Assembly: GCA_016707445.1 (NCBI GenBank)
Contig: JADJHR010000003.1
Span: 248,001-312,000 of the forward strand
Direction of reading: 5' to 3'
Source of the DNA: Rubrivivax sp.
GTDB taxonomy: Bacteria; Pseudomonadota; Gammaproteobacteria; Burkholderiales; Burkholderiaceae_C
DNA: 64,000 nucleotides
The position numbers were made by a program, and so were the translations under genes. The number at the start of each line of letters is the position of its first letter. Position 1 is the stretch's first letter. Below the pieces are notes generated by a model. It worked only from the letters and a program-made list of their open reading frames with translations, did no database searches and was not told where the DNA came from. This document shows positions 40,944-49,900 of this stretch, piece by piece.

Positions 40944-42089
40944 CTAACGGCAAGTCTCGATGACATCGGCAACCGCCGCCTTGGGGGTGCGGAACTGCCA
41001 CCAGGGCAGGGCCTTGGTCAGCGACAGCACCTCGCCCGGCCGGTTGACGCGGTAACCCGGCAGCGTGGCCAGGGCCTGCGCCCATGGCGCGTCCTGCAGC
41101 AGCTGGCGCAGGGCCTGCACGGGCGGCTGGTCCAGCGCCGCCGCCAGACAGACCAGGTGGTACTCCTCGCTCACCAGCGGCACGAAGTCGAGATCGAAGC
41201 TGCGCGCGGCGGCTTCGATGCCCAGCGCCACGTCACCGACGCCGGCGGCGACGGCGGCGGCCACGGCCAGGTGGCTGGTCTCGGCATGCGCGGCGCCACC
41301 CTGGACGGCCGCGGGCGCCAGGCCCTGCTGGGCCAGCAGGTGTTCGGCCAGCAGCCGTGTGCCCGAACCCTGCTGCCGGTGGATGAAACGCGCCCCGCGC
41401 GCCACCACGTCGGCCATGTCGAGCAACGACAGCGGGTTGCCGCGCGCCACCATCAGGCCCTGGCTGCGCTGCATGCAGCCGATCAGCTTGTGCTGCCCGG
41501 GCTTGAGCAGCGGCTTGAGCCCGCGTGCGAACAGGTTGCGGTTGTCCACCAGCGGCGGCACATGGAAGCCGGCGACCATGCAGCGCCCCTCGGCCAGCGC
41601 GCGCAACGCATCCATGCTGCCGGCGAAACGCAAGTCGACATGCAGGCCCAGCGGGGACGCCAGATCGCGCAGCAGCGGCAGCGCCAGGTCGTGGCTGGCA
41701 TGCACCGACAGCACCTGCTGGCTGCCGTCCAGAGCGTCGACCAGCACGCGCTCGAGCTCGGCGCGCAGCGCCTCGATGTGCGGCACCAGGCGCGAGCGCG
41801 CACGCTTCTCGGCCCACAGCAGCCGCTGCGCAAACGGGGTCAACCGTGCCGGCTGCCCCTGCACCCAGTGCAGCAGGGGTTCGCCCAGCTGGCTTTCCCA
41901 TTGTTTGCAGGCGCCCCAGACATGGCGGTACGACGCCCCCATGGCCTTGGCTGCGTGCTGGATCGAACCGTGCTCGGCAATTGCCGACAGCAGCTCGAAC
42001 AGCGGGTTGTGCACGTCGGCCCCGCGCTGTCCGCCTTGATCATCGGCGGCGCGGAAGCTGTATTGCAGATGGACGCTGCGGGCTTTCAT
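40944..42089 (-). CDS. ModE-N/periplasmic-binding-like transcriptional regulator (molybdate/tungstate type)
   Basis: A 381-residue protein. Residues about 25-105 form a LysR/ModE-type winged helix (LFELLSAIAEHGSIQHAAKAMGASYRHVWG). The rest (about 115-370) is a substrate-binding-protein fold as in COG1910-type regulators (FIHRQQGSGTRLLAEHLL, AAAVAAGVGDVALGIEAAA). The MKARSVHLQYSF start avoids a leading PLPLPLPLP stretch, which is only translation of a hexanucleotide repeat. Its place downstream of tupBCA points to sensing of molybdate or tungstate, or of a related ligand. Confidence 0.82.
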   Translation of the reverse strand: MKARSVHLQYSFRAADDQGGQRGADVHNPLFELLSAIAEHGSIQHAAKAMGASYRHVWGACKQWESQLGEPLLHWVQGQPARLTPFAQRLLWAEKRARSRLVPHIEALRAELERVLVDALDGSQQVLSVHASHDLALPLLRDLASPLGLHVDLRFAGSMDALRALAEGRCMVAGFHVPPLVDNRNLFARGLKPLLKPGQHKLIGCMQRSQGLMVARGNPLSLLDMADVVARGARFIHRQQGSGTRLLAEHLLAQQGLAPAAVQGGAAHAETSHLAVAAAVAAGVGDVALGIEAAARSFDLDFVPLVSEEYHLVCLAAALDQPPVQALRQLLQDAPWAQALATLPGYRVNRPGEVLSLTKALPWWQFRTPKAAVADVIETCR

Positions 42090-42116
42090 GCGAAGGGCGG
42101 GGCAGGGCAGTGGTAG

Positions 42117-42140
42117 TGGCAATGGCAATGGCAATGGCAA
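42117..42140. repeat. Hexanucleotide tandem repeat (TGGCAA)x4
   Basis: Four perfect TGGCAA units, with a degenerate TGGTAG unit just before, lie 28 bases upstream of the ModE-like regulator start (read as TTGCCA on its strand). Unit gain or loss would change promoter or leader spacing by six bases. Confidence 0.8.
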
Positions 42141-42195
42141 CGATTGTCGGCGCCTTCACCGCCGGCTGCGCCGCCCCCGCCCCCAGCCCCTTGGC

Positions 42196-42636
42196 TCAAG
42201 GCAGGGCTGCTGCAGACAAGCCGCTGCCTTCGCCATGCAGGGCCACGAAGACCTCGCTGCGAATCAGCCATTGGCCGTCGCGCCGCACCCATTGCGCGCC
42301 GTAGCGGCCGCCCATCACGGGTGCTGCGTCGGCGCGGCCTGGGTGTGCCGTCCAGCGTCCCTCTTCCCAGGCCAGCGGCCAGTGCGCGCTGACCTCGACG
42401 TGCAGGGCCTGTCGCTGGTAGATCAGCGGGTTGCCCGCGCCCGGCTGCAGCATCTGCCGCGCCTGCTCGACCCCGCTGACCGCATGCCCGAGCGCGCGGC
42501 GGACCGTGACGTCGGACGTCCAGTGGCGCGCCACCGCGTCAAGATCACCGGCGGCCAGCGCCCGCGTCTGCGCCGCACGGGCACTGCGGATCAGGGTCTC
42601 GTCGTCCGGGGTCTCGTTGTCGGCAGTTTCGTTCAT
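42196..42636 (-). CDS. SnoaL/NTF2-like (DUF4440-type) protein
   Basis: A 146-residue alpha+beta barrel protein. The N-terminal helices (LIRSARAAQTRALAAGDLDAVARHWTSD, given here by position 15-42) and the strands GRYGAQWVRRDGQWLIRSEVF at the end fit SnoaL-like/DUF4440 folds. No specific activity can be assigned. It lies 48 bases after tupA and 106 bases before the regulator, in the same direction, so it may be a passenger of the tup transcript. Confidence 0.7.
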   Translation of the reverse strand: MNETADNETPDDETLIRSARAAQTRALAAGDLDAVARHWTSDVTVRRALGHAVSGVEQARQMLQPGAGNPLIYQRQALHVEVSAHWPLAWEEGRWTAHPGRADAAPVMGGRYGAQWVRRDGQWLIRSEVFVALHGEGSGLSAAALP

Positions 42637-42684
42637 GACGGCATGTTGCCGCAGAACGCGCGGGGCGGCCGGACGCGTTGTCGA

Positions 42685-43512
42685 TCAGTCGCCCGCATTG
42701 GCAAAGAACAGCTGCTGGCCACCGATGGTGTAGCCGTTGATCGTCGCCTGGCCAGCCGGCGACACCACCCAGTCGGCGAACTGCTGGGCCAGCGCCGACT
42801 TCACGTGCGGATGCTTCGCCGGGTTGACCACCATCACGCCGTACTGGTTGAACAGGCTCTTGTCGCCTTCGACCAGGATGGTCAGGTCGCCGCGGTTCTT
42901 GAACGACAGCCAGGTGCCGCGGTCGGTCAGCACGTAGGCATTGCTCGACGAGGCGATGTTCAGCGCCGGGCCCATGCCGCAGCCGCATTCCTTGTAACCG
43001 GGCGGCTTGGCCGTGGCCAGGTCGATGCCGACCTTCTTCCACAGTCGCAGTTCAGCCGCATGGGTGCCGCTCTTGTCGCCGCGTGACACGAAGGCCTGAT
43101 TGCTGCCGGCCAGCTTTTTCAGCGCAGCAGCAATGTCCTTGCCGCGCGTGCCGGCCGGATCGCTGGCCGGGCCCACCAGCACGAAGTCGTTGTACATCAC
43201 GTTGCGACGCTGAACCGAAAGGCCTTCGGCCACGAACTTCTGCTCGGCAGCGGTGTCGTGCACGAACACCACGTCGGCGTCGCCGCGGCGGGCCATGTCC
43301 AGCGCCTGGCCCGTGCCCACCGCCACCACGCGCACGTCGATACCGGTGGCGCTCTTGAAGGCCGGCATCAGGTGCGCAAACAATCCCGACTGCTCGGTCG
43401 ACGTGGTGCTGGCCATCACGATGGCCTTGTCCTGCGCCTGCGCCGGCAGGGCCGTGGCAAACGCGAGCGTCAGTGCCAGTGCGGCACGGCGGCTGATCAG
43501 GTTCAGATCCAT
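42685..43512 (-). CDS. tupA: Tungstate ABC transporter substrate-binding protein
   Basis: A 275-residue periplasmic binding protein with a signal peptide (residues 1-26, ending PAQAQ). The oxyanion-binding signature MASTTSTEQSGLF is the TupA type. Further family motifs are VVAVGTGQALDMARRGDADVV and FVSRGDKSGTHAAEL. TupA proteins bind tungstate with very high affinity; discrimination from molybdate or vanadate cannot be read from sequence alone. It overlaps tupC by 10 bases. Confidence 0.9.
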   Translation of the reverse strand: MDLNLISRRAALALTLAFATALPAQAQDKAIVMASTTSTEQSGLFAHLMPAFKSATGIDVRVVAVGTGQALDMARRGDADVVFVHDTAAEQKFVAEGLSVQRRNVMYNDFVLVGPASDPAGTRGKDIAAALKKLAGSNQAFVSRGDKSGTHAAELRLWKKVGIDLATAKPPGYKECGCGMGPALNIASSSNAYVLTDRGTWLSFKNRGDLTILVEGDKSLFNQYGVMVVNPAKHPHVKSALAQQFADWVVSPAGQATINGYTIGGQQLFFANAGD

Positions 43513-44285
43513 GGGTTCTCTCCTCGAATGAAAGCTGCGGCCGCGGGCGGCAGCGCTTGGCTGAAAAAATCGTCGGTCGCCGCCAGCGCGGCCAGCCGGC
43601 CGTCCACCAGGCAGGCCACATGCGTGGCCAGTCGCTTGGCCTGGCCCAGGTTGTGCGTGCTCATCACCACGGTGATGCCGTCGCGCCCCAGGTCCTCGAT
43701 TGCCTGCTCGACCTCGGCCTTCGCGCCGGGGTCGAGGCTGGCTGTGGGTTCGTCCAGCAAGAGGATGTCGGGCTGCAGCGACCAGGCGCGCGCCAGCGCC
43801 AGCCGCTGCTGCTGGCCACCCGACAGCGTGGTGGCCGGCCGCAGCGCCAGGTCTGCCAGGCCGATGCGGCGCAGTGCCTGATCGGTGCGTGCGCGGCGCT
43901 CGGCGCTCGGCACACCGGCCAGCCACAGCGCCAGCAGCAGGTTGCGCCGCACCGACAGGTTGAGCAGGAAGGGCCGCTGGAACAGCATGGCCATGCGCGG
44001 TGCGCGGCCCTCGGGCTGCAGTGTTGACACGCTGCGTTCGCCGCTGCTGGACTCAAGCACGCCGTGCAGCAGGCGCAGCAGCGTGGTCTTGCCCGAACCG
44101 TTGGGCCCGATCAGGGCCAGCCGCTGGCCGCGACGCAGCGTGAGGTCGATGCCGCTCAGCGCTACCGTGTGGCCGAAGTTCATGCCGGCCGCGTGCAGGC
44201 TGATCAGCGGCGGTGCCGGTGGCGCGGCCGCGACGGCCATCGCCACGCGCGCCACCTGCGCCACGTGCGCTTCGGGCGCGTTCAT
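43503..44285 (-). CDS. tupC: Tungstate ABC transporter ATP-binding protein
   Basis: A 260-residue ATPase with Walker A GPNGSGKTTLL, signature LSGGQQQRLALARAW and Walker B ILLLDEPTASLD. About 25 Ala/Val-rich N-terminal residues precede the domain. The ATG at 44285 overlaps the tupB stop (ATGA), fixing the start; the long upstream frame is tupB shadow. Confidence 0.9.
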   Translation of the reverse strand: MNAPEAHVAQVARVAMAVAAAPPAPPLISLHAAGMNFGHTVALSGIDLTLRRGQRLALIGPNGSGKTTLLRLLHGVLESSSGERSVSTLQPEGRAPRMAMLFQRPFLLNLSVRRNLLLALWLAGVPSAERRARTDQALRRIGLADLALRPATTLSGGQQQRLALARAWSLQPDILLLDEPTASLDPGAKAEVEQAIEDLGRDGITVVMSTHNLGQAKRLATHVACLVDGRLAALAATDDFFSQALPPAAAAFIRGENPWI

Positions 44286-44986
44286 GCCATGGCCTCGGAC
44301 ATCGCCGGCTCGCGCGTGGGCAGCAGCGCGATCGCGGCGTTGATCAGCCCGACCACGCCCAGCAGCACGGCCCCCAGGGCCAGCGCCAGCGGCAGGTCGC
44401 CCTTGCTGGTTTCGAGCGCGATGGTGGTCGTCATCACGCGCGTGACGCCGGCAATGTTGCCGCCGACGATCATCACCGCACCCACTTCGGCGATTGCACG
44501 GCCGAAGGCGGTGAGCAGCACCGTGACCACCGCCAGCCGCTCGTGCAGCAGCATCAGCAGTGCGGCGGTCAGCGCCCCGGCACCCAGCGAGCGCAGCTGG
44601 TAGCCGCCCTGGGCCAGGCTGTCGTGCACCAGGCGGCGCGACAGGGCGGCAATCAGCGGCAGCACCAGGATGGCCTGCGCGAACACCATCGCTGTGGGCG
44701 TGAACAGCAGGCCCCAGGACCCGAGCGGGCCCGAGCGGCTGAGCAGCAGATAGACGAGCAGGCCCACCACCACGGCCGGCAAGGCCAGCAGCGTGTTGAC
44801 GAGCCAGACCAGCAGCCCGTGGCCCGGAAAGCGTGCCACTGCCAGCCAGGCCCCGGCCAGCAGCCCGAGCAGGGCGCCCAGCACGCAGGCCGTCAGGCTG
44901 ACACGCAGCGACAGCGAGACGATGCCCAGCAGCTGGGTGTCGGCCTGGGTGATGAGTTGCAGAGCGAGTGCCAGGCTTTCTGACAT
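44282..44986 (-). CDS. tupB: Tungstate ABC transporter permease
   Basis: A 234-residue permease with about five to six transmembrane helices and the EAA-type loop GRAIAEVGAVMIVGGNIAGVTRVMTT (positions about 167-192), as in TupB/WtpB permeases. It is the first gene of the tupBCA set (B-C-A order with coupled overlaps). Start MSESLALALQ; the 65-codon upstream extension is rejected. It is divergent from moeA. Confidence 0.88.
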   Translation of the reverse strand: MSESLALALQLITQADTQLLGIVSLSLRVSLTACVLGALLGLLAGAWLAVARFPGHGLLVWLVNTLLALPAVVVGLLVYLLLSRSGPLGSWGLLFTPTAMVFAQAILVLPLIAALSRRLVHDSLAQGGYQLRSLGAGALTAALLMLLHERLAVVTVLLTAFGRAIAEVGAVMIVGGNIAGVTRVMTTTIALETSKGDLPLALALGAVLLGVVGLINAAIALLPTREPAMSEAMA

Positions 44987-45068
44987 GCGGCGATGGGATG
45001 GGCCGGACTTGCGGCACGGGGATGGGGAAAAGGACGTGGGCGCCGATTCTGTCGGTCGTGGTTGAAGC

Positions 45069-45100
45069 CGGCGATATGTAGTCGCGTGCATAGATCGCCG
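45069..45100. promoter_or_regulatory. Palindromic, ModE-like operator between tupB and moeA
   Basis: Perfect 7-bp arms CGGCGAT and ATCGCCG enclose inner half-sites ATGTA and TGCAT around GTCGCG. The arrangement CGAT-ATGTA-N6-TGCATA-GATCG strongly resembles E. coli-type ModE sites (CGnTATATA-N6-TATATAnCG). It is located between the divergent tungstate importer and moeA, where a Mo/W-responsive repressor would act. Confidence 0.55.
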
Positions 45101-45192
45101 CGCGTCGGCCGCTTGGCCGCAGAATGCAAGGCCCTGGCGCAGCCGCTGGCGGGCTGGCCCCGAACGCCTGCGTACCACCAAGCATCGATCCC

Positions 45193-46461
45193 ATGTCCGA
45201 ACTCGGTCCTTCTCCCCTGACCGCTGGCGACCCCCAGCTCAGCGTTGCCCAGGCGCGCGAGGCCATCCGGCAGGTGTTGCGGCCCATCACCGACATCGAG
45301 CCGGTCGCATTGACCCATGGCCTGGGGCGCGTGCTGGCGGCCGACCTGGTCTCGCCGATCGACGTGCCGGCGCACGACAACTCGGCGATGGACGGCTATG
45401 CCTTCGACGGTGCCGCGCTCGCCGGCGACGGGCCGCTGCAGCTGCAGTCCGTGGGCACTGTCTATGCTGGCGCGCCGTTTGCCGGCCGCGTGCTGCCGCG
45501 CCAGTGCCTGCGCATCATGACCGGCGCCGTGATGCCGGCCGGCTGTGACACCGTGGTGCCGCAGGAGCTGTGCCTGGCCGATGGCGCGTGGGTGACTATC
45601 GCCGCCGGCGTGGTGCGCGCCGGTGAGAACCGGCGCCGACGCGGCGAAGACCTGGCCCGCGGCGGCGTGGCCCTGGTTGCTGGCCGGGTCTTGCGGCCGG
45701 CCGACCTGGGCCTGGCGGCGTCACTCGGCTTCGAGACGCTGACCGTGCGGCGCCGTCTGCGCGTGGCCCTGTTTTCCACCGGCAACGAGCTGCGGGCGCC
45801 TGGTCAGTCGCTCGAACCCGGCTGCATCTACGACAGCAACCGCTACAGCCTGAGCGCTGCGTTGCAGCGACTCGGGGTCGAGGTGATCGATCTCGGCCTG
45901 GTGCGCGACGACCCGGCGGCGCTGCGCGCGACCTTCGAGCGTGCGGTGGCCGAGGCCGATGCCGTGCTGACCAGCGGCGGTGTGAGCGTCGGCGAGGCCG
46001 ACTACACGCGCCAGCTGCTGGCCGAGATGGGCGACGTCGCCTTCTGGAAGGTGGCGATGCGGCCGGGCCGGCCCTTTGCCTTCGGCCCTTTGCGCGGCCC
46101 TGGCGGCAGCGCCTGGCTGTTTGCGCTGCCCGGCAACCCGGTGGCCGCGCTGGTCACCTTCTACGCCTTTGCGCGTGAAGCGCTGCTGGCGCTGGCCGGC
46201 GCCCGGGTCGAACCGCTGGTCACGCTGTCGGCGCGCTGCAGCACGCCGATCCGCAAGCGCCCCGGGCGCACCGAGTTCCAGCGCGGCATCGTCGAGCGTG
46301 CCGCCGACGGCGGCTGGCAGGTGCGGCCGACCGGTTCGCAGGGCGCGGGCATCCTGCGCTCGCTGGTCGAGGCCAACGCGCTGGTGGTGCTGGGGCACGA
46401 GCAGTCGTCGGTGGCCGCCGGTGACGCGGTCGAGGTGTGGTTGTTCGACGCGCTGAACTGA
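45193..46461 (+). CDS. moeA: Molybdopterin molybdenumtransferase
   Basis: MoeA inserts molybdate into adenylylated molybdopterin, the last common step of Mo-cofactor synthesis. It is 422 residues. Motifs: DVPAHDNSAMDGYAF, GAVMPAGCDTVVPQE, LTSGGVSVGEADYT, FALPGNPVAALVTF and the C-terminal domain IV. The start MSELGPSP was preferred to an ATG 23 codons upstream, since it begins the conserved region. It is divergent from tupBCA across about 200 bases. Confidence 0.94.
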   Translation: MSELGPSPLTAGDPQLSVAQAREAIRQVLRPITDIEPVALTHGLGRVLAADLVSPIDVPAHDNSAMDGYAFDGAALAGDGPLQLQSVGTVYAGAPFAGRVLPRQCLRIMTGAVMPAGCDTVVPQELCLADGAWVTIAAGVVRAGENRRRRGEDLARGGVALVAGRVLRPADLGLAASLGFETLTVRRRLRVALFSTGNELRAPGQSLEPGCIYDSNRYSLSAALQRLGVEVIDLGLVRDDPAALRATFERAVAEADAVLTSGGVSVGEADYTRQLLAEMGDVAFWKVAMRPGRPFAFGPLRGPGGSAWLFALPGNPVAALVTFYAFAREALLALAGARVEPLVTLSARCSTPIRKRPGRTEFQRGIVERAADGGWQVRPTGSQGAGILRSLVEANALVVLGHEQSSVAAGDAVEVWLFDALN

Positions 46462-46931
46462 AATGCGTTGAAGCGCGCCCCTGAAGCGCGCCATCGCTGA
46501 GTTCGCTTCAGGCGGCTGCGACCCCGGCCGGCCCCGCACGAGACGGGTGCTGAACGGGCACAACGTTCGAACTGTCTGGGAATTTCGGTGCTTCACCGGC
46601 CATCGAGTGGCGGTGTTCACGGCCAACATGGCCTTGCGTCAACGATGCATTCAAGGATTGCCTGGATGTGTCGAGAACACCGTCGATGACAGCGCCTTGA
46701 CCCGTGCCATGGCCCGGGATGCGGCAGTGTCGTCGGGCGTCAGGTTGGTTTGCACGGGTCGTGGCGGCGGTGGTCGAGGGACGCTGTCGTTGCGCTTGGC
46801 CGGCCCGCCGATCGCCACATGCCCAGGTCAGCCCTGTTCTTCAGTGGCAGCACGCCTGCAGGCCAGACCCGCCGGGTCTGCCCTTGCACGTTCGTGCTGT
46901 CGACAGGGACCACGTACGTCAAGGATCAAAC
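46462..46931. other. 470-base gap before the octapeptide-repeat gene
   Basis: No gene is supported here. An 11-mer TGAAGCGCGCC is repeated at 46469-46479 and 46482-46492. CCTGAAGCG (46480-46488) can pair with CGCTTCAGG (46504-46512) in a hairpin that may end moeA transcripts, though no T-run follows. A near-consensus sigma-54 element lies at 46845-46860. The repeat gene has a Shine-Dalgarno-like AAGGA at 46921-46925. Confidence 0.5.
46845..46860 (+). promoter_or_regulatory. Weak sigma-54-like element upstream of the repeat gene
   Basis: TGGC at 46845-46848, seven bases, then CTGCA at 46856-46860. The GG-to-GC spacing is correct, but the -12 box starts CTGC rather than TTGC. It lies about 72 bases before the start codon. 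Tentative. Confidence 0.3.
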
Positions 46932-49900
46932 ATGACTGCCATCACCAGCTTCAAGTCGTATACCGTCGATCAGATAGCGACGCTGTCGACCGAACAGATC
47001 AAGTCGGCGAATTCGGCGGCGATCAAGACCTTGACGGCCGACCAGCTCAAGGCCTTGTCGCCCGATCAGATCGCCGCCATCGGCTACACCGACACGGGCT
47101 ACGACAGCGTGGTCATCGGGTCGCTCAGCGGCTCGCAGCTGGGTGCGTTCACGCCTTACCAGACGCAATTCGGTTTCACCACCGGCCAGATCAACGTCCT
47201 GAGCACGGGGCAGGTGAAGGCGTTGACGACGGCGCAGCTGGCCGGCATGGCCTACGACCAGATCGACGCCATCAAGACCGAGAACATCAAGGCGCTGACT
47301 TCCACCCAGCTCAAGGCCTTGTCGGCCGACCAGATCAAGGCCCTTGAAGACGACGCCGGCGAGCAACTGACCAATACCCAGATCCAGTCGCTGACGGCCG
47401 CGCAGCTCGACGCCGCACTGGGCTCGCTGTCCACCACCCAGGTGAGGGCACTGTCGGCCAAACAGGTGCAGGCCCTTTCCGAAGAACAGCTGCGTTCCTT
47501 GAGCACAACCCAGGTTGGCGCCATGAGTTCGACGCAGGTGCAGGCACTCACCTCCAGCCAGCTCGGCGCCATCGACGTGCTGGGGAGCCAGATCGCGTCG
47601 CTGAGCACCAAGCAGCTGGCGCTGTTGTCCAGCTCGCAGATGCAGGCCATCGGCACCGGCCAGATCAGCTCCTTGACCGGCACGCAGATCAAGTCGCTGA
47701 AGACCAACCAGGTGGCCGCACTCAGCGACACGCAGGTCAAGAACCTCAGCGCCAACCAGATTCGCTCGCTGACCAATGCGCAAGTGGCCGGAATGACGAC
47801 CGAACAAGTCGGCGCACTGACGCAGGCCAGCATCAGCGCCTTCAACACCAGCCAGATGCAGGCGCTGACCACCGCTCAGGTGCACAGCCTGTCCGACGAG
47901 CAGGTGGGGGCCCTGCTCAACGGACAGGTCAGCGCGCTCAAGACCGACCAGGTCGTCGCGCTCAGCAGTGACCAGATGGCTGCGTTGTCGACGGCGGCGA
48001 TTGCCGCGCTGACCACGGCGCAGGTGCACAGTCTGGGCTCGGCGCAGTTGCAGAGCTTGTCGGACAGTCAGCTCGGTGCGCTGACCTCGGCGCAGGTGCG
48101 CGCGTTGACGGCCGACAGCAGCGGTGTCGGGGCGCTGACCGGCGACCGCCTGAGCGCACTGTCCACCGCCGCCGTGCGCGGCCTGACCACGGCGCAGGTG
48201 CAGTCGCTCAGCTCCGACCAGCTGGGCCGGTTGACGGCCACCCAGGCCGGCGCGCTCAGCGCCGCGCAGGTGCTGGCGCTGACCGCCGACAGTGACGGCA
48301 TCGGTGCGCTGAGCAACGAACAGATCTCGGCGCTGTCGACCGCGGCCATTGCCGCGCTGAAGACGGAGCAGATCCAGGCCCTGAGTCAGGAGCAGGTGCA
48401 GAGCCTGACCGACGGCCAGGTCGCCAAGCTCAGCTCGGCGGCGGCACGTCAGTTGTCCGGCGGCCAGTTGAAGGCCTTGGCCTACAGCACCGTGCAGTCG
48501 CTGCTGCCCACGCTGCTTGCCAACCAGATTGCCGCGCTGAGCACCGACCAGGTGCAGTCGTTCACCACCACGCAGATCGCGGCCTTCACGACCGGCCAGG
48601 TCGCGGCACTGACCAGCGACCAGGTGGCGGCGCTGACCGAGACGCAGATCGGCGCCTTGACCACGGCGCAGGCGCGCGCCCTGAGCACCGACGCCACTAC
48701 CGGCCAGATCCAGGCGCTGAGCAACGAGCAGATCGCGGCCTTCAGCTCGACCGCGATCGCCGCCCTCAAGACCGATCAGATTCGCGCGCTCAGCACCGAA
48801 CAGATCCGCAGCCTGAGCGACAGTCAGGCGGCCGGCCTGAGCGCCGCCTCGGTCACCGCGCTGACGGCCAACCAGATCAAGGCGCTGGAGCAGGCCGACC
48901 TGGTGGCGTTGCGCGCGAAGATTCAGACCAACCAGATCTCGTCGCTGACCGAAGAGCAGATCAACTCGCTGGGCACAGCGCAGGTCAGCGCGCTGTCAAC
49001 GGGTCAGGTGGCGTCGTTGAGCACCGTGCAGATGGCCGCGCTGACCAGCACGCAGGCCGCGTCCCTGACCAGCGCGCAGGTGCGCGCACTGAACACCACG
49101 CAGCTGCAGGCACTGAGCTCTTCGGCCGTGGCGGCGCTGGGCACCGGCGCCATTGCGGCGCTGAGCACGACACAGGTTGCAGCACTCAGCACCGAGCAGG
49201 TGCGTGCGCTCAGCAACACCCAGATCGACAGCCTGACCAGCACACAATCGCGCGCGCTCACCACCGACCAGGTGAAGGCACTCGAGTCCTACGACATCGG
49301 CGCGCTCAAGGCCAGCTTCCAGAGCGCACAGGTGCAGGCCTTGAGCGCCAGCCAGGTCAGCGGCCTGGGCACCGACGTGTCGGCGCTGAGCACCGCCCAG
49401 GTGCGCGCCTTCAGCACCAGCCAGATCGCGCTGATGGCCTACAGCCAGATCGCGGCGCTGACCACGGCGCAGGTGCAGGCGCTGGGCAATACGCAGATCC
49501 AGAGCCTGAATGCGGGCCAGATCGGGGCGATGGAGGTTGCCGATCTGCAGGCCCTGCAGACCGGGCAGCTGGCCGCACTCTCGTCCACACAATTGCAGTT
49601 CCTGAGCTCGACGCAGGTGCAGAGCCTGAGCAGCACCCAGGTGCGCGCGCTCGGCGCCACGCAGCTCGGCGCCATCCTGGGCAACCTGTCGACCGCGCAG
49701 GTGCAGTCGCTGAACACCGCGCAGGTGTCCGCGCTCAGCACCTCGCAGCTGCAAAGCCTGACCAACGCGCAGATCGCCAGCTTCTCGCAGACGCAGTTGC
49801 GGTCGCTCGGCCAGCCGCAGTTGGCGGTGCTGAACGACCTGGCGGCCGCAGCCGACATCGCCGACCTTGGCGTCGACCAGATCACTGGCCTGAGCAACGG

